Positions 18,765-27,469 of a stretch of DNA of 64,000 nt are shown here, piece after piece. How positions within the stretch are numbered: the stretch's first letter is position 1; each line of letters begins with the position of its first letter. Under the pieces are notes generated by a model. That model made no database searches and was not told where the DNA came from. It saw nothing but the letters and a program-made list of their open reading frames with translations. A program made the translations under genes and the position numbers. Origin of the DNA: Thermalbibacter longus. Lineage in GTDB: Bacteria; Chloroflexota; Chloroflexia; Thermomicrobiales; Thermomicrobiaceae. The stretch lies in the NCBI RefSeq assembly GCF_023806485.1, contig NZ_JAMSLR010000011.1, positions 1-64,000 of the forward strand. Reading direction: 5' to 3'.

Positions 18765-20264
18765 TTACAGTCCTGCACTGATCACCAGGCGGTAGAGCGC
18801 CTGCTGGCGGGCGAGCATCGCCTCGTAGGCCGGGGCATGGTCTGGGTCGGGCGTGATCTGGTGAGCGCCCTCCAGCGACGGGCGCGCCAGTGCCTCCAGG
18901 CTTCCGAGTCCCAGTCGTTCCAGCGTGACCAGCGCCGCCCCGCGCAGCGACGCCTCTGGCTCGGGTGAGAGGGCAAGCGGCTGCCCGAGCGCATCGGCCA
19001 TGATCTGTGCCCAGACCGGATTGTTGACGAGCCCGTTGCCACTGCCGACGATCAGTCGCTCGCCGGGCACGGCCGCCAGGATCAGGCGGTAGACGAGGAC
19101 GAAGCGGCAGGCCACTGCCTCGAGCGCGGCTCGCAGGACTTCGAGGGCGGTCGTGTCCAGGTGCAAGCCGGAGAGAGTCGCCCGGGCGTGCCCGGCCCAG
19201 CCAGGGCTGCGCTCGCCCGCGAGGAACGGTAGCCAGACCAGCCCATGAGCGCCGGGCTGGCAGGCGGCCAGTGCCTCTTGCAGCTCGTCCAGCGACGGGA
19301 GGCGGAACTCGCGGCACACCCAGTCGATGAAGTTGCCGCCCTCGCTCAACGCGCCGCCGAGCACCGGCCGGCGGCGGTCGAGCCGGTACAGCCACAGCCC
19401 CTGCGGCGGTTCGGGCGGCATACCTTCCCAGAGCAGGCGCATGGCGCCGGAGGTGCCTACCATCAGGGCGAGCCGATCGGTACCCACTGCGCCGCTTCCC
19501 ACGTTGCTGCACGCGCCATCGCCCCAGGCGGGAAGCCAGGCGGCGCGAGTCAGTGCTGGCCAGCGCCGGGCATAGGTGGCGCGTAGGCCGCTCGCCGGCT
19601 CGTCGCCGATGGCGGACAACTGGCTGGGCTGGAGACCGACCGCCTCGAGCGTGGGGAGATCCCAGCCGAGCGTCTCGTGGTGGAAGAGCCCGGTGCCGGA
19701 CGCCATCGAGATGGAACAGGTCGCCTGGCCGAACCAGCGAAGGAAGAGATATTCGGCGAAGGATACCCAGCGTGTCGTCCGTTCCCAGATGCTGCGGTAC
19801 TCGGCGCGTAGCCAGGCAAGCCGGGCAACCGGATAGCTCGGGTGCAGGTAGGCCCCGGTGCGCCGGTGGTGCGCCTCCGGGTCGAGCCGCTCGCGCAGCA
19901 TCGGCACGACGCGAGCGGCCCGCGTGTCGGCCCAGGTCAGGACTGCGGTCGTCGGCCTCCCGCTGGCGTCGAGGCCGAGGAGGCTGTGCCAGAAGGTCGC
20001 CATCCCCACCGCCAGGATCGGCCGCGTTCCTGCCACGGAGATGACCTGGTCGATCAGCCCCTCGACCGCCTCTGCCAGCTCCTCAGGGTCGAGCTCGGCG
20101 CCACCGTCCTCGCTCGTGCGTAGGCGACAGGCGGCGCGTGCCAAGGTGCCGGGCAGCAGTGTGCCCCGCGAGTCGAAAATCGCCGCTCGAGCCGACGACG
20201 TGCCGATGTCGAGTGCTAGGACGAGACCCTGATCACCGCAATGCTCGTGGTCGCTCGGTTGCAC
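18765..20264 (-). CDS. FGGY-family carbohydrate kinase (gluconokinase/xylulokinase-like)
   Basis: A 499-residue two-lobed sugar kinase that would phosphorylate a sugar or polyol with ATP in the cytoplasm. The N-terminal phosphate-1 loop reads LALDIGTSSARAA (about 15-27). Further along are WADTRA, the WGDGACSNVGSGAV region, the adenosine-region motif MVGTSGAMR, GGALSEGGNF and IVGSGNGLVNNPVWAQ (typical FGGY signature area). The start is GTG at 20264 with GGGAGGAG about 6 bases upstream. Sugar specificity cannot be read directly, although gluconokinase-like motifs dominate. It is transcribed in the same direction as the lacI operon but separated by that operon's own promoter. Confidence 0.9.
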   Translation of the reverse strand: MQPSDHEHCGDQGLVLALDIGTSSARAAIFDSRGTLLPGTLARAACRLRTSEDGGAELDPEELAEAVEGLIDQVISVAGTRPILAVGMATFWHSLLGLDASGRPTTAVLTWADTRAARVVPMLRERLDPEAHHRRTGAYLHPSYPVARLAWLRAEYRSIWERTTRWVSFAEYLFLRWFGQATCSISMASGTGLFHHETLGWDLPTLEAVGLQPSQLSAIGDEPASGLRATYARRWPALTRAAWLPAWGDGACSNVGSGAVGTDRLALMVGTSGAMRLLWEGMPPEPPQGLWLYRLDRRRPVLGGALSEGGNFIDWVCREFRLPSLDELQEALAACQPGAHGLVWLPFLAGERSPGWAGHARATLSGLHLDTTALEVLRAALEAVACRFVLVYRLILAAVPGERLIVGSGNGLVNNPVWAQIMADALGQPLALSPEPEASLRGAALVTLERLGLGSLEALARPSLEGAHQITPDPDHAPAYEAMLARQQALYRLVISAGL

Positions 20265-20428
20265 GCTGCTCCTCCCTGCTGAGGCTGCGAAATACCGCCC
20301 GAGGGTGGGAAAGCCTGCGGATCGCGCCTGCCGTGCGAATCCTACCAGGAGGGTCGGCTACGCTGTCCTTCTGGAGGTTATCTCGCCGGTCCGTGCTGGC
20401 GGTTATCATCGCGAGGACGAGGTTGGTC

Positions 20429-20938
20429 TCAACTCTCCCCTGAAGCCCACTCGGACCCGGCGATCTGGAGGAGCTGGGCGCTGACGTCACCGAGCGCGGC
20501 GAGCAGCTCGCGGACCGGCTTGTGCAGCGTCGGGTGCCGGAGGTTCGGCGCGATCTCGAACAGTGGCACCAGCACGAAAGCCCGCTCGTGCAGACGCGGA
20601 TGGGGGATCGTCAGCTCGGGCCGGTTGAGCACGAGGTCATCGTAGAACAGGAGGTCGAGGTCGAGCGTGCGCGGCGCGTTGGGGAACGGCCGCTCCCTCC
20701 CCGCGGCCTCCTCGAGCCCTAGCAAGTGCCGGTGGAGTTCCTCAGGCGATGCTCCGGTTTCGAGCGCGACCACCGCGTTCAGGAACCAGGGCTGGTCGAG
20801 GTAGCCGACCGGCGTAGTCTCGTAGAGCGAGGAGACGGCGACGATCTTGCCTATCTCGGCTAACCCGCGCACGGCGCCGCGCAGGTAGCCGAGCCGGTCT
20901 CCCAGGTTGCTGCCGAGGCCGATGTAAGCCCTCACCAT
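20429..20938 (-). CDS. folK: 2-amino-4-hydroxy-6-hydroxymethyldihydropteridine pyrophosphokinase
   Basis: HPPK transfers pyrophosphate from ATP to 6-hydroxymethyl-7,8-dihydropterin, the step before dihydropteroate synthase. In 169 residues it shows IGLGSNLGDR at the N-terminus, SSLYETTPVG, FLNAV, the GRER loop, and the signature RTLDLDLLFYDD followed by PHPRLHERAFVL. It is the last gene of a folB-folE-folP-folK series and overlaps folP by 7 bases. Confidence 0.95.
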   Translation of the reverse strand: MVRAYIGLGSNLGDRLGYLRGAVRGLAEIGKIVAVSSLYETTPVGYLDQPWFLNAVVALETGASPEELHRHLLGLEEAAGRERPFPNAPRTLDLDLLFYDDLVLNRPELTIPHPRLHERAFVLVPLFEIAPNLRHPTLHKPVRELLAALGDVSAQLLQIAGSEWASGES

Positions 20939-21765
20939 CGCCCGCGCACGACCGCGTCGGTCATCCGCACGACCCGGACGATCTGCGGCACGTCGTGGAC
21001 CCGCACGATATCGGCGCCGTTCGCGATCGCGAGCGCTACCGTGGCTGCCGTCCCCTCGAGCCGGTCCTCCGGCGGTGTCCCGAGCACCTGCCCGATCATG
21101 CTCTTGCGTGAGGTCCCAACCAGGATCGGCCGCCCGAGCACGGTCAGCTCACGGAGCCGCCGCAGGAGGAGCAGGTTGAGGTCCGGGGTCTTGCCGAAGC
21201 CGAAGCCGGGGTCGATGACGATCCGCTCCCAGGCGATGCCGGCCGACAGCGCGTGCTCGATCCGCCGTGCCAGCTCGCGCACGATGTCGGGAATCAGCCG
21301 ATCAGCGGACTCGATCTTCCGGTCGTGCATGATAATCACCGGCACGCCGGCTCGCGCGGCGAGAGGCGCCATGTCTGGATCGCCCTGAAGCCCGCGCACG
21401 TCGTTGATGATCGAGGCGCCGGCCTCGAGGGCAGCCTCGGCCACGATCGCCTTCGAGGTGTCGATCGAGATCGGCACCGGAATGGCCTGGGCCAGTGCCT
21501 GGATAGCCGGAATGACCCGACGGAGTTCTTCCTCCGCCGGAACCGGCGTGTGCCCGGGCCGGGTGGATTCGCCGCCGACGTCGATCAAGTCTGCGCCGGC
21601 CTCGACCATGGCCCGTGCCTTCTCGACCACCGCGTCGAGCTGCTCAGCCAGACCATCGCCGCTGAACGAGTCGGGCGTGACGTTGATGATTCCCATGACG
21701 TAGGTCCGGCGACCCCACTCCCACGTCTCCAGAGCGGTCGCGGACCGTGCTGGCGTCGCCGCCAT
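20932..21765 (-). CDS. folP: Dihydropteroate synthase
   Basis: DHPS joins the pterin pyrophosphate to p-aminobenzoate. This 277-residue TIM-barrel protein carries MGIINVTPDSFSGDG, DVGGESTRPG, SIDTSKA, INDVRG, IIMHD, VIDPGFGFGKT and GTSRKSMIG, all the usual loop motifs. The ATG at 21765 follows GGAGGGGAG. It sits between folE and folK, overlapping folK. The folP-folK order suggests translational coupling of consecutive pathway steps. Confidence 0.96.
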   Translation of the reverse strand: MAATPARSATALETWEWGRRTYVMGIINVTPDSFSGDGLAEQLDAVVEKARAMVEAGADLIDVGGESTRPGHTPVPAEEELRRVIPAIQALAQAIPVPISIDTSKAIVAEAALEAGASIINDVRGLQGDPDMAPLAARAGVPVIIMHDRKIESADRLIPDIVRELARRIEHALSAGIAWERIVIDPGFGFGKTPDLNLLLLRRLRELTVLGRPILVGTSRKSMIGQVLGTPPEDRLEGTAATVALAIANGADIVRVHDVPQIVRVVRMTDAVVRGRW

Positions 21766-21809
21766 CGCTCCCCTCCATCATTGACGTAAGTAGTCTACCG
21801 CATGCGCCT

Positions 21810-22364
21810 TCACCAGGAGGCGAGCAGAGCGCGGAGCGACGGGTCATCGTCGAAGGCGCCGTGGTAGACGGCGGTCAAGACCCGGCTCTCTCGGGCCTGG
21901 ACGCCGCGGATCGTCATGCACATCTGCTCCAGCTCGAGCTGGACCGCCACTCCCTGCGGGCGCAGCGCTTGCTCGATCGCCTCGGCGATCTGCCGTGTCA
22001 GGCGCTCCTGAAGCTGCGGGCGGCGAGCCAGCGCGTCTACCAGCTTGATAATGCGGTCCGAGCCGACGATGCGCCCGTCAGGCAGATAGGCCACATGAGC
22101 TCGGCCGACCATCGGCACCAGGTGGTGCTCGCAGACCGAGCGCACCGGGATGTCGCGGATGACGACCAGACCCTCGTGTTGCTCGGCCAGCGGCTCGGCC
22201 AGAAAACTGGCCGGGTCGATCTCCAGCCCGCCGAGTAGTTCTCGCAGCATCTCGGCTGCACGGCGTGGCGTCTCCCGGAGCTCCGGTCGATCCAAGTCCT
22301 CGCCGGCTGCCTCCAGGATCATCCGGACAGCCGTCTCCAAGCGCGCTCGGTCGATCTCCCTCAT
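21810..22364 (-). CDS. folE: GTP cyclohydrolase I
   Basis: Opens the folate pathway by converting GTP to 7,8-dihydroneopterin triphosphate. The 184-residue protein has the zinc ligands in SVCEHHLVP and QMCMTIRG, the substrate-binding GRIVGSDRIIKLVD segment, and an N-terminal helical region of typical length. Its ATG overlaps the folB stop as ATGA, and it lies 44 bases before folP. Confidence 0.95.
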   Translation of the reverse strand: MREIDRARLETAVRMILEAAGEDLDRPELRETPRRAAEMLRELLGGLEIDPASFLAEPLAEQHEGLVVIRDIPVRSVCEHHLVPMVGRAHVAYLPDGRIVGSDRIIKLVDALARRPQLQERLTRQIAEAIEQALRPQGVAVQLELEQMCMTIRGVQARESRVLTAVYHGAFDDDPSLRALLASW

Positions 22365-22741
22365 GACGCCCTGCCCCGCTCTCGGGTGATCTGCACGCCG
22401 ACTCGCTCCAACACGCTACCGGCAATGGGCGCTCCAGGCTTCCACACAGTGACGGTGACCGATTCGACGAGCGGGAACCGCGCGAGCACGCCTGCCGCGA
22501 TCTCCTCGGCTAGCGTCTCGACAAGCTGGCGTGGTCGACCCTCCACAATCTCGCGGGCCACCCGGTAGAGGTCGCTGTAGTTCACTGTCTGTGCCGGCTC
22601 GTCGCTGGTACCAGCCGGACGCAGGTCACAGCGCGCCTCCAGGTCCACCAGGAAGCGCTGGCCCAGCCGTTGCTCCTCGGGATGGACGCCGTGATACCCA
22701 TAGAAAACCATCCCGCGCAGAATGATGACATCAGCGGCCAT
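22361..22741 (-). CDS. folB: Dihydroneopterin aldolase
   Basis: Cleaves dihydroneopterin to 6-hydroxymethyldihydropterin and glycolaldehyde. The 126 residues show the FYGYHGVHPEEQRLGQ segment with the catalytic-site Glu, NYSDLY, and the KPGAPI motif with the catalytic-region Lys. It overlaps folE by 4 bases and starts only 9 bases after the stop of the upstream membrane-protein gene, so the folate genes may be co-transcribed with it. Confidence 0.93.
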   Translation of the reverse strand: MAADVIILRGMVFYGYHGVHPEEQRLGQRFLVDLEARCDLRPAGTSDEPAQTVNYSDLYRVAREIVEGRPRQLVETLAEEIAAGVLARFPLVESVTVTVWKPGAPIAGSVLERVGVQITRERGRAS

Positions 22742-22750
22742 CGAGGGCCC

Positions 22751-24319
22751 CTACCGCTCTTTTCGATCTTCTTCGGCCTCCGGTCGGCCGGCTGGTGGTG
22801 ATGCAGGTTGCTCCCCGATCGGGCGCGTGTCCTCGGGCGGCTGGCCCGCGGGCGATTCGGGCGAGGCTGGCTGCTGGCGCTCAGGCGTGGGCGCGCTGGT
22901 CTGCGCCGGCTCAGTCATGGCTGGGCCGGCTGCCGGCTCGGCCTCGCTCGGGGTAGCTGGCCGCTCGGGTGCCGGGCGCTGCGACGTGATCGCTGGCTCG
23001 GTGATCGGCCGTTCTTCTCGTATCTGGGCGCTGCGTTCGGGTCCGAGTCCAGGCGTCCCTGGAAGTGGACCAGTCACTGGCCTGAGCTCGGTCTCCTCGG
23101 CCGGCGGCGGAGGCGCAGCGGCCGGCGCGAGCGCCGGCACCGGCTTGCCCCAGCCGGTCAGATCGGTCCAGATCGCCCCGAGGGCGAGGACGGCAATGAG
23201 AAAGCTCAGGATCGCTGTCCACCAGGTGGCGATACCGAAGGGTAGCGGCAGTAACCTGATCAGCACGACCAAGCTGGTGCCGATCAGCATTGCCAGCCAG
23301 AGCGGCAAGCGCCTGGTGGTGCGCCACGAGAGAGGCACCGCTCCTCGGACCAGCGAGAGCCCCAGGAGCACCTGGCTCAGGTAGAGGGCGGCAAGGTAGA
23401 AGCCGAGCAGGAGAAGCCCAGCCGGGACGCCGACCACCGTGATCAAGAGGATGAACGCGAGGATCGGGACGGCAATCAACAGGGCGATGCCCCAGAGTAG
23501 ACTTGCCACCGGAGCTTGCCGCAATGTGTCGGCGATCGTGGCACTGCGCCGGGGCAGGAGCATCACCAGTAGCGTGCCGGCGACAAGTGCCCACGCCAGC
23601 CGCAAGAGCAGGCTGCCGAGCCAGGCTAGTGCCCGCTCCGTGAACGACCGCTCGCTGCCGGTCGCCGCCCCTGTCGGAGTAAAGCGTGTTTGACCCTGGA
23701 TGCGCGCTCCGGGGTCGATATTCGCTGCCTGCGGCGCGCGGTAGCTCAAGTCCCCGCCGATGACCGCCTGCGGCCCGAGCGAGAGCTGGTTATCGATGTC
23801 GAGCAGCACGTCTCCGCGTACCTCGCCCAGCAGGCGCGCCTGGGTGGCACTTCCGCGGAGGTCGCCGTCGATGCGACCAGCCACTGTCACCGTTCCCGCT
23901 CCCAGGACGAGATCGTTGGCGATCCTGCTCCCGGAGCCGACGGTCACGTCGCCACCAGCGGCTACGACATCCCAGCCAACAGGACCGTTGATCGTCACGG
24001 TTCCCCCGGCGACCCGAACCGTGCCTCCTACAGGGCCGTTGAGCGTTATCGTCCCGCCGGCCACTGTCACGTCGCCATCGACCTGGCCGTTGACCGTCAC
24101 CGTTCCCCCGGCGACCACCAGGCTACGCGTGACACGCCCATCGATAGTGATCGTCCCGCTGAACGCGTACACGTCGTCATCGATGGTCTGACCCTGTGCG
24201 ACGACCACCTGGCCATCGGCCAGGAACGTTGCCGCACGGGCTGGTCTCGGCAGCGCCAGGGCGGCCAGTGCGAGCAGGAGAGCAGCGATCGTGCGAGCGA
24301 TCGCGATACTGCTTCGCAT
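22751..24319 (-). CDS. Polymer-forming (bactofilin-like) surface protein with multi-pass membrane domain
   Basis: A 522-residue protein in three parts. A Sec signal peptide (about 1-27, ending PARA) leads into a beta-helical region at about 30-210 built from short repeats such as GGTVTVNGQVDGDVTV and GGTITLNGPVGGTVRV. Next come four or more hydrophobic helices (about 235-390), and the tail is a Pro/Ala/Glu-rich low-complexity C-terminus. The repeats resemble bactofilin/polymer-forming cytoskeletal domains but here would face outward. The ATG at 24319 has AGGAG 8 bases upstream; the longer frame to 24544 lacks that. Its place directly before folB is probably a transcription convenience. Function is unknown. 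Confidence 0.82.
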   Translation of the reverse strand: MRSSIAIARTIAALLLALAALALPRPARAATFLADGQVVVAQGQTIDDDVYAFSGTITIDGRVTRSLVVAGGTVTVNGQVDGDVTVAGGTITLNGPVGGTVRVAGGTVTINGPVGWDVVAAGGDVTVGSGSRIANDLVLGAGTVTVAGRIDGDLRGSATQARLLGEVRGDVLLDIDNQLSLGPQAVIGGDLSYRAPQAANIDPGARIQGQTRFTPTGAATGSERSFTERALAWLGSLLLRLAWALVAGTLLVMLLPRRSATIADTLRQAPVASLLWGIALLIAVPILAFILLITVVGVPAGLLLLGFYLAALYLSQVLLGLSLVRGAVPLSWRTTRRLPLWLAMLIGTSLVVLIRLLPLPFGIATWWTAILSFLIAVLALGAIWTDLTGWGKPVPALAPAAAPPPPAEETELRPVTGPLPGTPGLGPERSAQIREERPITEPAITSQRPAPERPATPSEAEPAAGPAMTEPAQTSAPTPERQQPASPESPAGQPPEDTRPIGEQPASPPAGRPEAEEDRKER

Positions 24320-24713
24320 GCTTCCGCTCCTCTCGACAAACGCCGTCCACGCCGAAGTCGACCCACGTTTCTGCTCTCGATCGACACACACAATACCATG
24401 CTTGCCTGGCGGCTGTTGGAGAGAGTGGACGAATGGATGCCAAAGGGATCCGGCGCAGAACTCCACCCGGCGGGTCGAACCCCTCTCTGGGAGACGCGGC
24501 TTGCGTCGCCGGCCCTCGTGGAGCGCTAGCGATAGACGGGTCATCAGCCACGGGGGCGCGAGTCTCCAGGTCTCTTTCAGGTGCGAAGAGCTGACTTCCA
24601 GCCCTCAGCGAGGATCGGCCAGCTCCGCTTGCATCGTGGAAGAGAATCGCGGTAGGGTTCTGTGGACTTCGGGACCCTCAGACCGCGTACCGGCAACGAG
24701 GTGGAGCGCGAGC
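24320..24713. other. Divergent intergenic region, no clear signals
   Basis: This 394-base gap separates the minus-strand polymer-forming protein gene from the plus-strand kinase gene. It must hold both promoters, but I see no hexamer pair good enough to name. Short open frames here are continuations of the flanking frames or lack ribosome sites. A GGTGGAG sits 7 bases before the kinase ATG. Confidence 0.4.
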
Positions 24714-26336
24714 ATGGCGATCGATTACGACGACGAGGCGCGGCAGCACGTCGCCCGCCTGCTGGCCGATCTCAGCCGGCCCGAGGCCTATCCCTTCGCG
24801 GTGGATGCCGTCGACATCGAAGAGACCCACATCTCGATCGTCTTTCTGGCTGGCGATCTGGTCTTCAAGGTGAAGAAGCCGGTCGATTTCGGCTTTCTCG
24901 ACTTCACCACGCTCGAGCGGCGGCACCAATTCTGCCAGGAGGAGGTGCGCCTCAACCGCCGGCTCACGCGCGATGTCTACCTAGGCGTGGTGCCGGTCGT
25001 GGAGGTTGGTGGCCAGCTCCAGTTCTATGGCGATGGCCCGGTCGTCGAGTACGCGGTGAAGATGCGCCGGCTGCCAGACGACCGGATGCTGCTGCGGATG
25101 CTCGGACGGGGCGAGGTGGACGAGCGCGTGCTCGTAGCGCTCGCCGACCGTTTGACGCGTTTCTACCGCGAGGAGGCGGCTACCGGGCCTGGAGTGGACG
25201 AGTGGGGAACGCCGGAGGCGGTCTGGCACAACATCCGCGAGAACTTGGATCAGACTGCTCCCTATGCCGGCGAGATCATCGCGCCGGTACAGCTTCGCTG
25301 GATCGAGGACGCCTCATCCAACTTCCTCTGGAGCCAGGCCGACCTCTTCGGCCGCCGGGTGGCTGGCGGCCAGATCCGGGAGGGGCACGGCGACCTGCAC
25401 CTGGCGCACGTGTTCGTCGAGCGGCCGGAGCCGGATGGGCTCCAGATCGTCGACTGCATCGAGTTCAACCCCCGGCTGCGGTGCGGCGACATCGCGGTGG
25501 ATATCGCATTTCTCTCGATGGATCTCGATCACCACGGTCGCTCGGACCTGGCCGCGCGCTTCGTCGCGCTGCTCGCCGAGCGGCTGGCGGACGACGATCT
25601 TGCCCGGCTGGTCCACTTCTTCTCCATCTACCGGGCGCACGTGCGGGCGAAGGTTAACTGCTTCCGCACCGACGAGCTCGCGCCGGAACTGCCCGAGTAC
25701 CTCGCGGTGCGCACCCAGGCCGAGCGCTACATCGACCTGGCGACCTCGTACATCGTCGAGCCGATGCGCCCGACGCTCTTGCTGGTCGGGGGGCTCGCTG
25801 GTACGGGCAAGAGCGTGCTCTCGCGGCGGCTGGCGCGTGTGCTGGGGGCGCGGCTGGCCTCCTCCGACGTGATCCGTAAGGAGTTAGCCGGCCGGCCGCT
25901 CGAGAGCCGCAACCCGGTTCCGTTCGGCGAGGGGATCTATGGCCCCGAGCTGACGAGGGCAACCTACGAGACCCTGCTCGCCCGGGCCGGCGAGTCGCTG
26001 GGGACAGGACACTCGGTCGTGCTGGACGCAACCTTCCTGGACACGAGCTGGCGGGAACGGGCACGCGACCTGGCGCGGTCGCGCGGCGCTGATCTGCTGC
26101 TGATCGAGTGCCGTTGCCCGCCGGAGGTGGTTCATCACCGGCTGCTGTACCGTGCTCACGAGCCTGGACAGGTCAGCGAGGCCACCTGGGCGATCTACCA
26201 GGAGCAGCGCGCACACTACGGCGAGACGTTCACTCAGGTAACCGGCTTGCCGCACATCGTCGTCGATACCGACCGGCCCTCGGCCGAAGTGCTCGAGGAC
26301 GTGCTCTGCCGGCTTTCCCTCCGCCGGCGGCTCTGA
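24714..26336 (+). CDS. Bifunctional APH-like kinase / AAA ATPase
   Basis: A 540-residue fusion. Residues about 25-335 resemble an aminoglycoside-phosphotransferase-like fold: a lysine-rich VFKVKKPVDFGF strand at 50-61, HGDLH at 225-229 as the catalytic loop, and CIEFNPRLRCGDIAVD as the metal-binding loop. Residues from about 350 form a P-loop kinase with GGLAGTGKS at 359-367, close to zeta-toxin or gluconokinase-type folds. This pairing is a known bacterial family of unknown substrate. The ATG at 24714 with GGTGGAG upstream fits the first conserved residues; the frame is open further upstream but without protein-like sequence. Confidence 0.88.
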   Translation: MAIDYDDEARQHVARLLADLSRPEAYPFAVDAVDIEETHISIVFLAGDLVFKVKKPVDFGFLDFTTLERRHQFCQEEVRLNRRLTRDVYLGVVPVVEVGGQLQFYGDGPVVEYAVKMRRLPDDRMLLRMLGRGEVDERVLVALADRLTRFYREEAATGPGVDEWGTPEAVWHNIRENLDQTAPYAGEIIAPVQLRWIEDASSNFLWSQADLFGRRVAGGQIREGHGDLHLAHVFVERPEPDGLQIVDCIEFNPRLRCGDIAVDIAFLSMDLDHHGRSDLAARFVALLAERLADDDLARLVHFFSIYRAHVRAKVNCFRTDELAPELPEYLAVRTQAERYIDLATSYIVEPMRPTLLLVGGLAGTGKSVLSRRLARVLGARLASSDVIRKELAGRPLESRNPVPFGEGIYGPELTRATYETLLARAGESLGTGHSVVLDATFLDTSWRERARDLARSRGADLLLIECRCPPEVVHHRLLYRAHEPGQVSEATWAIYQEQRAHYGETFTQVTGLPHIVVDTDRPSAEVLEDVLCRLSLRRRL

Positions 26337-26345
26337 TGCCAGGCC

Positions 26346-27347
26346 TCAGGTCGTATCGGGACTTGACTCCCCGAGCAGCGGCGGCGCGGCGAGCTTGAGA
26401 TAGCGCCGAACGCTCATCCGGTTGCGGGCGTCGTCGGCCAGGCCCAGCAGTTCCAGCAGCTCGTCCTCGGTGGCCCCCCGCCGGGCCTGCTCCACAGCAA
26501 AGGTGTGCCGGAGCGTCTGCGGCGTGACCTGCTTCTGGATGCCGGCTGCCTGTGCCACTCGCTCGACGAGCTTGTTCAGCGACTGCGGGAGAATCGGCAC
26601 CAGGTAGTCGACCGGCTCGTCACTGTCCTGGAGCAGCCGGTGGTAGATTTCGGTCAATTCGGCGCTCGCGGCCAGCTTGCGCTCGCGCAGCCGGCGTCTC
26701 AGCCCCTCGTAGAAGATGTACACGACCGGCCGCTCGGGGTCGGACCAGTCGATGTGCGAGGCCCGCAACCCCAATACCTCCGAGCGGGTGAGTCCGAGCT
26801 TGAGCATCAGCCAGATGGCCAGGTGCGCTCTCGGGCCGTCCTCGGCGGCGGCCGCCAGCAGCCGCTCCTGCTCTTCGGCGAAGAGCGGCTGGGGCGTCTT
26901 GAGCGGGATGTGCTCCGGGTAGAACGCCGCCGTGGGGTCGCTGTCGAGCACCTTGGCCTTGTTGATGAGGAACTTGAAGAACCCGGAGACAGTAGTCAGC
27001 CGCCGCTTCCTAGTAGAGCGGCCCCGGCTCTCGTTGAGGAACGTGGCGATATCCCGCCGGGTAATCGCTCGGATCGGCTTGGGGCCGATCAGCGACTCGA
27101 ACACGGCGAGGTCGTAGCTGTACGACTTGACGGTGTTCGGCGGATGGCCAGATTGCTCCAGGTACCGCCGGTACCAGTAACGCGCGACGTCGAGGCTCGA
27201 ATCTGCGGTCAGGTCGGGGAGCAAGCCGACATGGCCGCGGAGCCGGCCATCGGCGCCCAGTTCGAAGAGTGGTGGCTGAAGGGCGCGAGGCTTCCGCTCG
27301 GGCTCATCGGTCTGGAGTGGCTTGCTCACCGCCGCAGCCTCCGGCAC
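26346..27347 (-). CDS. Tyrosine recombinase/integrase with degenerate catalytic box
   Basis: A 333-residue XerC/D-like protein. The N-terminal SAM-like core-binding domain spans about 48-135 and the catalytic domain about 150-320. Arg188 (LTRSEVLGL), Arg280-His281 (TLRHTF) and candidate nucleophile Tyr316 (RRYLKL) are present. The first His of HxxR is Gln277, and the LLGH/W position is Leu303, with a 13-residue rather than 9-residue step to the Tyr. It may be a divergent active recombinase or a DNA-binding relic. The start is GTG at 27347 with AAGGAT upstream. No phage or transposon genes flank it. A palindrome lies 15-32 bases upstream of the start. Confidence 0.82.
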   Translation of the reverse strand: MPEAAAVSKPLQTDEPERKPRALQPPLFELGADGRLRGHVGLLPDLTADSSLDVARYWYRRYLEQSGHPPNTVKSYSYDLAVFESLIGPKPIRAITRRDIATFLNESRGRSTRKRRLTTVSGFFKFLINKAKVLDSDPTAAFYPEHIPLKTPQPLFAEEQERLLAAAAEDGPRAHLAIWLMLKLGLTRSEVLGLRASHIDWSDPERPVVYIFYEGLRRRLRERKLAASAELTEIYHRLLQDSDEPVDYLVPILPQSLNKLVERVAQAAGIQKQVTPQTLRHTFAVEQARRGATEDELLELLGLADDARNRMSVRRYLKLAAPPLLGESSPDTT

Positions 27348-27362
27348 CGTCGATCCTTCGGC

Positions 27363-27413
27363 ACAAATGTTCTATTTGTCTCATAGCCTATCCAGCGCCT
27401 GGCATCCTGTCAA
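27363..27413 (-). promoter_or_regulatory. Promoter and AT-rich palindrome upstream of the recombinase
   Basis: Minus strand: TTGACA (27408-27413), a 17-base spacer and TAGGCT (27385-27390). The expected start of transcription falls on ACAAAT-GTTCT-ATTTGT (27363-27379), a perfect 6-bp inverted repeat with a 5-base centre, unusually AT-rich for this DNA. It may be an operator, or a binding or crossover site for the recombinase itself. Confidence 0.5.
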
Positions 27414-27435
27414 GCCATGATCAGTCCTTTCAGTG

Positions 27436-27465
27436 TTGACACCACTCTCCGTGGAGTCCTAGACT
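27436..27465 (+). promoter_or_regulatory. Promoter of the permease/XDH operon
   Basis: A perfect TTGACA (27436-27441), an 18-base spacer and TAGACT (27460-27465) point toward the NCS2 permease gene. Transcription from here would give a leader of about 280 bases before the ATG at 27754. It is back to back with the recombinase promoter. Confidence 0.55.
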
Positions 27466-27469
27466 ACTT

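Noticed and set aside
23900-24160. Short repeated DNA units resembling a CRISPR or minisatellite
   Set aside because: They are the codon-level repeats of the beta-helical region in the polymer-forming protein, in frame and varying in sequence.
24470-24500. GGGTCGAACCCC as a tRNA T-arm
   Set aside because: The TTCGA loop is absent and no acceptor, D or anticodon arms can be folded around it.
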